NCBI GenBank assembly: GCA_900557475.1
Contig: USTA01000032.1
Coordinates: 1 to 7,758 of the forward strand
Reading direction: 5' to 3'
Source of the DNA: an uncultured Clostridium sp.
GTDB taxonomy: Bacteria > Bacillota > Clostridia > TANB77 > CAG-508
DNA length: 7,758 bases
Part shown: positions 1 through 5,964 of the stretch, piece after piece
How the letters are laid out: each line of letters opens with the position of its first letter
Position numbering within the stretch: the stretch's first letter is position 1
Made by a program: the position numbers and the translations under genes
Notes under the pieces: generated by a model
Database searches by the model: none
What the model was told of the DNA's origin: nothing
Seen by the model: the letters and a program-made list of their open reading frames with translations, nothing else

Positions 1-454
1 TATAGTTAAATGTTCGTTCATCTAATTTGTTTGTATCAAATAAATGAAAATCTCCTTGTTCAAAATAAATTACTGGTGCTATTTTCTGTTCAACACACTC
101 ATATATTTCTCTCCAATATGTAGCTACTATAACATCCGTTTCTTTAGGAATTTTTTCACATAATACGTTTTCCCAAGGTACTTGTATAAATTCGACATTT
201 GGATCTAAATTAAACCATATTGGCTTGTTATCATGTGTTATCAAAGTTATCTTATTTCCCATTTTGGTTAATCTGTTTGCATGTTCAAGTATTATCTTAG
301 TACCACCACATACACCTGTCCATGTCATAACATATGTTATATTAAGATTTTTTTGTTTTTTTTCTCTAAGTACTTTTTTTTGCTTTATTGCATATTTTAA
401 TTTTTCTTCTCTTTCTTTAAACTCTTTTTCTCTTAATAATTGCATATTTTTCAT
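1..454 (-). CDS. Glycosyltransferase, GT4-like N-terminal part (partial, runs off the left edge)
   Basis: This open frame begins at an ATG (454-452) and stays open to the window edge, giving 151 residues without a stop. The start is supported by a GAGGT Shine-Dalgarno (about 461-465) six bases upstream. Residues 1-36 are Lys/Glu-rich and probably helical. Residues 38-75 read as a Rossmann-type start of a GT-B enzyme: a hydrophobic strand NITYVMTW, then the glycine loop TGVCGGTK, then a helix IILEHANRL and a second strand NKITLIT. This 'GG..K/R....A..L...GH.V.L.T' pattern is typical of GT4-family glycosyltransferases, which transfer sugars from nucleotide-sugar donors; the donor-binding C-terminal domain lies outside the window. 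Its start is 14 bases after the upstream glycosyltransferase stop, so the two are probably co-transcribed and coupled. Donor and acceptor cannot be told. Family assignment is fairly sure, substrate unknown. Confidence 0.8.
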   Translation of the reverse strand, partial: MKNMQLLREKEFKEREEKLKYAIKQKKVLREKKQKNLNITYVMTWTGVCGGTKIILEHANRLTKMGNKITLITHDNKPIWFNLDPNVEFIQVPWENVLCEKIPKETDVIVATYWREIYECVEQKIAPVIYFEQGDFHLFDTNKLDERTFNY

Positions 455-468
455 AGTCTTACCTCAAT

Positions 469-1698
469 TTAATTTTTTAGTTTATCCCAAATCTTATTTA
501 CTTTTATAAACTCTTCATAATGGATTTCTACTTTATCATCATATTCTTTTAAGCTTAATATTAAAGTATCAAACACATTGTCATTAAATAATTTATTTAT
601 TTCTGGTATGCTACTTTTTAGTCCTTCATAAGTTCTCATTATTTTTTCTTTATAATTTTCCTTATCAGTTAAGTATAGGAAAAGAGGTTTATATTTAATC
701 CACCCCATTGATGCATTAAAAAAACGTGCTTCCACATTTTTATCCAATGCTTTTATTTCTTTTAACTCTTTAGGATATTTTTGTTGCATAACTTCCTTAT
801 ATTTTAAAAAGCCATCATGGAAATGATATACTGGTACTTTTGTTATTTTAGAATCTTTTAAATTAACAGAAAAAAATGCATCTTCTCCTCTTGCACCCTC
901 TGGATTATAAAAGGCTGGTATCTTGTCTATATTTCTTAAATTTAGACATAATGTTGAGCCTACAACCCAGTTTCCTTTTCCTTCGTCTTTTTGCACATAA
1001 GCGCCATTTCCATTTGCAATGTCTTCATTAGCATATGTTATTCCATTATCTTTTTCAAATTTCTGCTTGATGCATTCCCAAGACACAACCTCATTACTTA
1101 TTGCCTCTATATATTGTTTGAATAATTCTTCATTAACATCTTTATTTATTTCAACATATGGTATTGGTGATATATATCCACAATGATATCCTATCGTTAC
1201 GTCCGAATTCTTTATATAATCTAAATGCTTTGTTATATTATTTTGTTCTTTCCATATTATCTTATTATTTTCTTCATCCTTTATACAGGCTACTGGATAT
1301 TCATCATCATCCCAAAATAGTAAATAATCTATATTTTCTTTTTTTGCAAAATACATTAAAGTATTTCTTCCTCTTGCATGTCCATAACCAAAAAAAAGTT
1401 CATTTTCGTCTTCTTTTAATATTTTCTTTTCTAATAGTTCTTTCTTTTCTTTTTCAATATCTTCTGGTGTTATGTATTTAATTTCAATATTTTTATGCAC
1501 TTCTGGATTTATTTTATAAAACGCCTCTCTTGTCGCATCTTGATACCTTAAATCAAATAATATGAATATTGTAATTTCCACTTTTTGATTTTCTGCTCTA
1601 ATTTGTTTCAGCAATCGTTCATATGTATTGTTTATAACTTCACATACATTAGGTCTTCCTGTAACAAATCCTATTCCAAATTTTACAACATTTTCCAT
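469..1698 (-). CDS. GT-A fold (GT2-like) glycosyltransferase
   Basis: A 409-residue protein that reads as a cytosolic nucleotide-sugar-dependent glycosyltransferase, probably for a surface polysaccharide or protein glycan. Visible features: an N-terminal strand and GRPN segment (residues 5-20), the motif YLLFWDDDEYP at 125-135 whose DDD (130-132) fits the metal/nucleotide-sugar binding DxD of GT-A enzymes, the segment GARGED at 268-273 matching the usual position of the catalytic 'ED' pair, and YHFHDG at 291-296, whose histidines could complete the metal site. There is no signal peptide or membrane segment. The ATG start has an AAAGGAG site (1707-1713) eight bases upstream, and a consensus promoter lies just before it. 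It is followed closely by another glycosyltransferase gene. The Lys/Glu-rich 80-98 stretch before the DxD is an insertion with no evident function. Class assignment rests on motifs; donor and acceptor are not predictable. Confidence 0.8.
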   Translation of the reverse strand: MENVVKFGIGFVTGRPNVCEVINNTYERLLKQIRAENQKVEITIFILFDLRYQDATREAFYKINPEVHKNIEIKYITPEDIEKEKKELLEKKILKEDENELFFGYGHARGRNTLMYFAKKENIDYLLFWDDDEYPVACIKDEENNKIIWKEQNNITKHLDYIKNSDVTIGYHCGYISPIPYVEINKDVNEELFKQYIEAISNEVVSWECIKQKFEKDNGITYANEDIANGNGAYVQKDEGKGNWVVGSTLCLNLRNIDKIPAFYNPEGARGEDAFFSVNLKDSKITKVPVYHFHDGFLKYKEVMQQKYPKELKEIKALDKNVEARFFNASMGWIKYKPLFLYLTDKENYKEKIMRTYEGLKSSIPEINKLFNDNVFDTLILSLKEYDDKVEIHYEEFIKVNKIWDKLKN

Positions 1699-1736
1699 TA
1701 TATTTTCTCCTTTAGAAAAAAATTTTCACCTAATTG

Positions 1737-1765
1737 ATTATATCATATTTAAAATTTTATGTCAA
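1737..1765 (-). promoter_or_regulatory. Perfect sigma-A promoter with extended -10 for the glycosyltransferase operon
   Basis: On the minus strand TTGACA (1765-1760) is followed by a 17-base spacer and TATAAT (1742-1737), with TG one base upstream of the -10 (extended -10). All 12 core bases match consensus. The expected start site is near 1730, giving a leader of about 30 bases that ends in AAAGGAG and the ATG at 1698. This separates the glycosyltransferase genes from the PBP transcript. Confidence 0.85.
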
Positions 1766-1810
1766 ATAGCGTCACATTTTGATAGTGTAAAATGGTATCG
1801 GAATAGAAAA

Positions 1811-1869
1811 ATTGAGAATCCTTTGATATAATGTTTTTAAGCCCAAAAACTAAAAAAGGAATTCTCAAT
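1811..1869 (-). terminator. Nested inverted repeat, probable terminator of the PBP/dcw transcript
   Basis: The arms are ATTGAGAATTCCTTT (1869-1855, minus strand) and AAAGGATTCTCAAT (1824-1811): 14 pairs with one bulged base. Inside sits a second hairpin, GTTTTT-GGGCTT-AAAAAC (1850-1833). On the minus strand the 3' arm runs into TTTTTC, so the structure could end transcription about 65 bases after the PBP stop. The long interrupted stem is not a textbook terminator, and it could instead be a relic of a mobile-element end. The rest of this 236-base gap holds the promoter at 1737-1765 and A/T-rich DNA in which I see no gene. Confidence 0.45.
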
Positions 1870-1934
1870 CTATTAATATTAGATATATATCATATTGAAT
1901 CACTAAATATATCTATTTTTTATTGTTTACATAT

Positions 1935-3707
1935 TTATTTTTCTTCTTTTTTCACTTCTAAATACGGTAATATTTCGCTAAATACTTGACCTGCAACTGG
2001 TGCTGCAACTCCACCTCCTTGGTGTCCGCCTTCTCCAGTAGGATTATATAACGTTATAAGAACTACTACTTCTGGATTCTCTATTGGTGCTGTTCCTATA
2101 AAAGATGTTACATACTTACCTGTATTTACACCGTCTTCAGAGGTTCCTGTTTTTCCCCCTATTGAATATCCTTCTACTTTTGCATTTTTTCCTGTTCCTT
2201 CTTGTACTACTGATTTCATCATATCTAATACTTTTTTAGCTGTACTTTCTGATATTACTCTTTCTCCTTTTTTTATTTCCATATTAGTTACCTTTTTTTT
2301 GCCGTCTTCTCCTGTCTCAGAATTGCTTATTATCTGTTTTACCAGTCTTGGCTTTGTATAAATCCCGCCATTAGCAATTGTCGAAAGCATTGTTGCCATT
2401 TGTATTGGAGTTACTTCAAATCTCTGTCCAAAAGATATTGTTCCTAATTCTACTGGTCCTACTTTTTCTTCTTTCAGAAAAATCGACCCAGCTTCTCCTG
2501 GAATATCAATACCTGTAATTTTAAAAAATCCGAATTTATTTAAATATTCATAATATTTCTTCACACCAAGTTTCTGCCCCAGTCCTATAAATACTGGGTT
2601 GCAGGAATTCATTAGAGCTTCTCTTAGACTTTCTGGTCCATGTGGTCTATAATATCTCCAACATTTAATTTTCGTTCCTACAATATCAATATAACCAATG
2701 CACGTAAATTCGCCTTTTCTATCAGTATCTGTTATTCCTTCTTCAAGGGCTGCTGAAGTGGTAACTAATTTAAAAGTAGACCCTGGTTCGTATGTATCTG
2801 AAATGGCTTTATTTCTCCATAAACTTTGCATTTTCATACTTTGCTCTTCTTTAGGAAGGCTTTCATCTACCGCAAACGGTTCATTTAGATTATAATCCGG
2901 ATAACCAGCTAGTGCTAATATATCTCCCGTTTTAGGGTTCATTATAGTTATATTTCCACCATCTGTGCACACATTGTCAATACAAGCTTCTTTTAAATAT
3001 TTTTCTGCTATTCCCTGGATTGTTGCATCTATCGTAAGCACTAAATCATCTCCATCTTTTGGCTCTATATATTGTTCTGATGTGTCTTTTATTGTATGAC
3101 CTGATGCATCTGTAATTCTACTAATTGCTCCTGGCTTACCCTTTAAATTTTCTTCATACTTAGCTTCTATTCCGTTTAATCCTTGATTATCACTACCACA
3201 AAAACCTATAATTTGTGATGCTAAATTATTTAGCGGATAATACCTTTTTGTATCCTCATCTATGTTAACTCCTTTTGTTATATTATTTTCTTTAAGCCAT
3301 ACTCTAAGGTTATCGGTTTTAGCTTTATCTACTTTTTTAGCAATAGTTTCTATTGACGATCTTTTTTTGACTTTTTTCAGAGTTTTTTCATAGTCTAATT
3401 CAAATAACTCTGAAAGCTTTTTCGCAACCTTTTCTTTTGCATCTTGTTCAATGCTTCCTGGATTTACTGTAACAGTCTCCACCGTACTACTTATTGCTAA
3501 AACAGTTTCCTTTGTTCTGTCATATATGGTTCCTCTTCTTGCATTTACACTTCTGTCAGATGTTTGTTGAGCATATGCTTTTGATTTCAATACTTCGCCT
3601 TCTACCAATTGTATATATCCTATTCTTGCTACAAGTCCAGTGAACAAAAGCAAAGTTAAAAATATTGTATTTCTCATTCGTTTTTTTGTACTTTTTTTCC
3701 CAATCAT
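1935..3707 (-). CDS. ftsI: Class B penicillin-binding protein, D,D-transpeptidase (FtsI/SpoVD type)
   Basis: This enzyme cross-links peptidoglycan stem peptides on the outer face of the membrane, at the division septum (FtsI/PBP2b role) or in spore cortex synthesis (SpoVD role). The 590 residues show a basic N-terminus, one membrane anchor at about 12-32, the PBP-dimer/pedestal domain with RRGTIYDR (57-64), and the transpeptidase domain with all three active-site motifs: STFK (310-313, S310 nucleophile), SCN (368-370) and KTGT (519-522). The chain ends soon after the transpeptidase fold in a charged KKEEK tail, with no PASTA domain, unlike Bacillus subtilis SpoVD and PbpB. The ATG start has an AGAGGTG site five bases upstream. 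It follows ftsL after 72 bases that contain a terminator-like hairpin. The position after ftsL fits either ftsI or spoVD, as in clostridia with a single PBP here; family is certain, the division versus sporulation role is not. Confidence 0.95.
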   Translation of the reverse strand: MIGKKSTKKRMRNTIFLTLLLFTGLVARIGYIQLVEGEVLKSKAYAQQTSDRSVNARRGTIYDRTKETVLAISSTVETVTVNPGSIEQDAKEKVAKKLSELFELDYEKTLKKVKKRSSIETIAKKVDKAKTDNLRVWLKENNITKGVNIDEDTKRYYPLNNLASQIIGFCGSDNQGLNGIEAKYEENLKGKPGAISRITDASGHTIKDTSEQYIEPKDGDDLVLTIDATIQGIAEKYLKEACIDNVCTDGGNITIMNPKTGDILALAGYPDYNLNEPFAVDESLPKEEQSMKMQSLWRNKAISDTYEPGSTFKLVTTSAALEEGITDTDRKGEFTCIGYIDIVGTKIKCWRYYRPHGPESLREALMNSCNPVFIGLGQKLGVKKYYEYLNKFGFFKITGIDIPGEAGSIFLKEEKVGPVELGTISFGQRFEVTPIQMATMLSTIANGGIYTKPRLVKQIISNSETGEDGKKKVTNMEIKKGERVISESTAKKVLDMMKSVVQEGTGKNAKVEGYSIGGKTGTSEDGVNTGKYVTSFIGTAPIENPEVVVLITLYNPTGEGGHQGGGVAAPVAGQVFSEILPYLEVKKEEK

Positions 3708-3744
3708 ATTTTCACCTCTTTTCCTATTTATATAAAAATATAAA

Positions 3745-3780
3745 TAAAAAAGAACTGAAAATATAATATTTCCGGTTCTT
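3745..3780 (-). terminator. Intrinsic terminator/attenuator between ftsL and the PBP gene
   Basis: Minus-strand hairpin 3780-3750: outer stem AAGAAC/GTTCTT, one C-A mismatch, then GGAAATAT pairing with ATTTTC (one G-U) around a tiny loop, followed at once by a run of six or more T (the run overlaps the last stem bases). The first stem base is the last base of the ftsL stop codon, so a ribosome finishing ftsL would cover the 5' arm. No good promoter is visible in the 42 bases between it and the PBP start, so PBP expression would depend on read-through. Confidence 0.7.
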
Positions 3781-4259
3781 TATTTATGAAATAAATCGTT
3801 AATCAATGCTTCCCACCAAGTTTCTTCTTCTTTATTCACTTTTTCAGTACTTGATTCTACATAGTCTTCCTTTGGCAAACTAACATATACTTTTTGATTG
3901 TTATCCAATTTCTTCATTCCAAGCTTTTCTTTTGCTTGTTGCTCTATTGTATTAATATTTGTTGCTTTTTCTATATTTAACTCTAACTGGGCATTTTCTT
4001 TTTGTATTCCTGCTAAAGTTGCTTTTAATTCCTCTTTCTCATTAAAGGCAATATCTATTAATGCATATCTATAACTTATAACTAATAATACTGCAAATAC
4101 TAGTCCTATTTCTATCATATATTTTGCTGTTTTTCTAGCTTCCCCATCAGTTTTTGTATTAACTTTCTTCTTGGTCACAGTTTTTCTCTTACTTTTTTGA
4201 GACTTGTATTCTGGTTCAATTTTTCTTGGACTAGTTTCATATTCATAATAATTAATCAT
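3780..4259 (-). CDS. ftsL: FtsL/DivIC-like cell division protein
   Basis: A small bitopic division protein of 159 residues that, by family and position, bridges FtsQ/DivIB-DivIC and the septal synthase FtsW-PBP. A Lys/Arg-rich cytosolic tail (1-46) is followed by one membrane helix at about 48-66 (IEIGLVFAVLLVISYRYALI region), then a coiled coil at about 72-102 (KEELKATLAGIQKENAQLE) and the conserved-type end IEQQAKEKLGM (105-115) seen in the FtsL/DivIC (septum formation initiator) superfamily. The extracellular tail is longer than usual, acidic and Trp-bearing (EEETWWEALINDLF, 144-157). It starts six bases after rsmH; its Shine-Dalgarno AGGTGA includes the rsmH TGA stop, so translation is probably coupled. 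Sequence conservation in this family is low, so the name rests on topology plus gene order. Confidence 0.85.
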   Translation of the reverse strand: MINYYEYETSPRKIEPEYKSQKSKRKTVTKKKVNTKTDGEARKTAKYMIEIGLVFAVLLVISYRYALIDIAFNEKEELKATLAGIQKENAQLELNIEKATNINTIEQQAKEKLGMKKLDNNQKVYVSLPKEDYVESSTEKVNKEEETWWEALINDLFHK

Positions 4260-4265
4260 AAGTTA

Positions 4266-5198
4266 TCACCTCGTTTCTCTTCGTTCAAATATTCTAAGTT
4301 TTGCACTTTTAGATCTTGGATTTACTTTTATTTCTTCTGCTTTTGCTTCTATTGGCTTTTTATTTATTATATTACCATATTTTATTGCACCACATATACA
4401 ATATGGTAGGTCACTTGGGCATGTACACTTTCCCTGAAGTTCAGTATATGCATCTTTTACTGCTCTATCTTCCAAAGAATGAAATGTTATGATGCATAGT
4501 CTTCCACCTTCATTTAAGCATTTACTTGAATTTATAACTGTATCAAATAAAGGCTTTAATTCATTGTTAACTTCTATTCTTATTGCCTGAAATGTTCTTT
4601 TTGCTGGATGACCATCTTTGCTATTGGGTACACACTTTTGTATAATATCTACTAAATTCTTAGTTGTTTCTATTTTTTTGTTTTCTCTTGCTATGCATAT
4701 ACTTTTTGCAATCTTTTTTGCAAATCTTTCTTCTCCATATTCAAAAATTATATTTGCTAAATCTTCTTCTTTATAATTATTAACAACTTCATATGCAGAT
4801 AATTTTTGCGATTGGTCCATTCTCATATCTAATTTATCTTCGCCTAAATAACTAAAGCCTCTTTTTTTCTCATCTAATTGATATGATGATACACCTAAGT
4901 CTAGTAAAATCCCATCAACTTTTTCTATTCCTAAATCTTCTAATATTTCTTTTATTTCATCATGATTCCCATGAACTAATCTAAAATTATTATATTCTTT
5001 TAAATTTTCTTTTGCCGCTTTTAAAGCCTCTTCATCTCTATCTATTCCTATTAAGAAACCTTTGCTTGATAACTTTTCTAATATTCTTTTGCTATGTCCT
5101 GCTCCACCAATTGTTCCATCTACATAAATACCCTCTGGTTTTATGTTTAATCCTTCTATTGTTTCATTTAATAATACCGGTACATGTTTGAATTCCAA
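4266..5198 (-). CDS. rsmH: 16S rRNA (cytosine1402-N4)-methyltransferase RsmH
   Basis: RsmH (MraW) uses S-adenosylmethionine to N4-methylate C1402 in the 16S rRNA decoding centre. The 310 residues match the usual length. Landmarks: HVPVLLNE (5-12), the SAM-binding loop DGTIGGAGHS (27-36), the acidic strand end GIDRDEEAL (51-59), DGILLDLGVSS (95-105), MRMD (125-128), YGEERFAKKIA (154-164), AKRTFQAIRIEVNNEL (199-214), ITFHSLEDR (237-245) and the cysteine segment CTCPSDLPYCICG (258-270) common in Firmicute homologues. The start codon is TTG (5198-5196): it puts HVPVLLNE at residue 5 as in homologues, has AAGGAG (5210-5205) six bases upstream, and no in-frame ATG is available near it. It is separated from mraZ by 317 non-coding bases with its own promoter, and is tightly joined to ftsL downstream. 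Confidence 0.97.
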   Translation of the reverse strand: MEFKHVPVLLNETIEGLNIKPEGIYVDGTIGGAGHSKRILEKLSSKGFLIGIDRDEEALKAAKENLKEYNNFRLVHGNHDEIKEILEDLGIEKVDGILLDLGVSSYQLDEKKRGFSYLGEDKLDMRMDQSQKLSAYEVVNNYKEEDLANIIFEYGEERFAKKIAKSICIARENKKIETTKNLVDIIQKCVPNSKDGHPAKRTFQAIRIEVNNELKPLFDTVINSSKCLNEGGRLCIITFHSLEDRAVKDAYTELQGKCTCPSDLPYCICGAIKYGNIINKKPIEAKAEEIKVNPRSKSAKLRIFERRETR

Positions 5199-5229
5199 CT
5201 GGCTCTCCTTTATGCTTAACTGCTAAAAT

Positions 5230-5248
5230 AGGAAAACTTCGTTTTCCT
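5230..5248 (-). promoter_or_regulatory. Leader hairpin in the rsmH 5' UTR
   Basis: On the minus strand AGGAAAAC-GAA-GTTTTCCT forms a perfect 8-pair stem with a three-base loop, followed by ATTTT. It lies about 20 bases before the rsmH Shine-Dalgarno and about 20 bases after the predicted start site. A flanking GCTTA (5259-5255) / TAAGC (5219-5215) pair could close an outer stem just before AAGGAG. It may modulate initiation or RNA stability; the T run is too weak for a confident terminator. Confidence 0.5.
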
Positions 5249-5273
5249 TGTTATAAGCTAAACTTTATTAAAT

Positions 5274-5302
5274 ATTATAACTAAGCAGTTGGCATATGCC
5301 AA
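5274..5302 (-). promoter_or_regulatory. Near-consensus sigma-A promoter for rsmH-ftsL
   Basis: Minus strand TTGGCA (5302-5297, five of six consensus bases), a spacer of exactly 17 bases, and TATAAT (5279-5274, six of six). The predicted start is near 5267, giving a leader of about 70 bases before the TTG start of rsmH. A 7-base inverted repeat GTTATAA/TTATAAC (5281-5275 and 5256-5250) spans the -10 and the start site. Confidence 0.75.
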
Positions 5303-5305
5303 CTG
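5286..5305. promoter_or_regulatory. Perfect 20-base palindrome over the rsmH -35 box, candidate operator
   Basis: CAGTTGGCATATGCCAACTG is its own reverse complement over all 20 bases. It covers the -35 hexamer of the rsmH promoter, the classical place for a dimeric repressor, or an activator acting at -35. As RNA it could fold as an 8-pair stem with an AUAU loop, but no T run follows, so a terminator is less likely. The cognate protein is unknown; it does not resemble the MraZ AAAGTG boxes. Confidence 0.55.
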
Positions 5306-5310
5306 TCTTG

Positions 5311-5491
5311 TCTTTCGTACGTTATCTTTTGTTCTGATTACTATTTTGCTGATTTTATCTTTGGTATATTTTACTCTTTTGTAAAATATCCTACCTTTTC
5401 ATTTGTAACATCCGATTTAGGACTTTATCTTTTGTTTTTTGTTATTCTTTTGTGTATTTAATTTTCATCTTTTGTTTGCTTTTTCTTTTGT
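5311..5491 (-). repeat. Cluster of ACAAAAGA repeats between mraZ and rsmH
   Basis: On the coding (minus) strand ACAAAAGA occurs exactly six times, with plus-strand positions 5325-5332, 5375-5382, 5428-5435, 5446-5453, 5468-5475 and 5484-5491. Two single-base variants are at 5311-5318 (ACGAAAGA) and 5358-5365 (ACCAAAGA). The wider consensus is about AACAAAAGATAAA. Start-to-start spacing is irregular (14, 33, 17, 53, 18, 22 and 16 bases). The stretch has no plausible ORF. I noticed only one other exact copy in the window, inside the GGDEF gene at 6264-6271. Function unknown; candidates are protein-binding sites in DNA or in the mraZ 3' RNA. Confidence 0.6.
5363..5395 (-). other. Hairpin displaying an ACAAAAGA copy in its loop
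   Basis: The arms ATATTTTAC and GTAAAATAT (nine perfect pairs) enclose the six-base loop AAAAGA on the minus strand; GGT and ACC can pair outside an AGG bulge. The loop is the core of one of the ACAAAAGA repeats. It is A/T-rich, lacks a following T run, and lies about 120 bases after the mraZ stop. Confidence 0.45.
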
Positions 5492-5515
5492 GAAATTTAT
5501 ATAAACTTTTTCAAG

Positions 5516-5956
5516 TTATATACCTAACATTCCAAGGTTTGCCATATTTTCAGCAATTTGGTCAGCTGACAGATTTTCTTCACTGTTATATGCTTTCCAT
5601 TTATCCTTGTCCCATATTTCAATTCTAGTTCCTACACCTGTTATTACTGCCTCTTTTTCAAGAGTCGCATATTCTCTTAAGTTACTAGAAATTAAAAATC
5701 TTCCTTGCTTATCTACTTCGCATTCTACTGCTCCAGATAAGAAAAATCTTACGAAGTCTCTGGCATTTTTATTAGTAAGTGGTAGTGTTTTTAATTTTTC
5801 TTCAAAATTGCTCCATTCATTAAGTGAAAAACCAAATAAGCATCCGTCTAGTCCTTTGGTTATTATGAATTTATCTCCTATATCTTCTCGAATCTTGGCT
5901 GGCATTATTAGTCTTCCTTTTGCATCTAATGAATGCTCAAATTCACCTATTAGCAA
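5516..5956 (-). CDS. mraZ: Transcriptional regulator MraZ
   Basis: MraZ is a DNA-binding protein of the SpoVT-AbrB fold that forms a ring-shaped oligomer and controls the dcw operon from its own promoter region. The 146 residues contain the two expected half-modules: [21 protein letters not shown] (4-24, with DAKGR at 11-15) and the second [17 protein letters not shown] (79-95, with DKQGR at 82-86), followed by the [14 protein letters not shown] strand (107-120) and a helical tail. Length and order are those of a full-length MraZ. The start is TTG (5956-5954): it gives the usual GE[FY]xHxxDxKGR onset, and an in-frame TGA lies 19 bases upstream, leaving no ATG option. The nearest Shine-Dalgarno-like AAGGA is 12 bases upstream, which is distant, so translation may be weak. 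Its leader carries tandem AAAGTG boxes, consistent with autoregulation. Confidence 0.97.
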   Translation of the reverse strand: MLIGEFEHSLDAKGRLIMPAKIREDIGDKFIITKGLDGCLFGFSLNEWSNFEEKLKTLPLTNKNARDFVRFFLSGAVECEVDKQGRFLISSNLREYATLEKEAVITGVGTRIEIWDKDKWKAYNSEENLSADQIAENMANLGMLGI

Positions 5957-5964
5957 TCTTTCTT

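Noticed and set aside
225..509. Plus-strand open frame of 94 codons
   Set aside because: It is antisense to the two glycosyltransferase genes, which have clear motifs and Shine-Dalgarno sites; its Phe/Leu/Ser-rich translation is what the reverse of Lys/Glu-rich coding sequence gives.
1880..1921. TAGATATAT/ATATATCTA inverted repeat followed by T run on the plus strand
   Set aside because: All-A/T stem with an 17-base loop, oriented to stop plus-strand transcription where no gene exists; composition alone can explain it.
3708..3749. Possible promoter for the PBP gene (TATAAA just upstream of the Shine-Dalgarno)
   Set aside because: No acceptable -35 at 16-18 bases; the TATAAA is simply part of an A/T-rich leader.
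5286..5305. Intrinsic terminator after mraZ
   Set aside because: The palindrome could fold as an 8-pair stem, but it is followed by CTTAGTTATAAT rather than a T run, and it overlaps a near-consensus promoter.
5311..5491. CRISPR-like array
   Set aside because: Repeats are only about 8 bases, spacing is irregular and there are no cas genes.
5199..5515. Small protein gene in the mraZ-rsmH gap
   Set aside because: Minus-strand ATGs here lead to stops within a few codons (one gives only eight residues) and have no Shine-Dalgarno.
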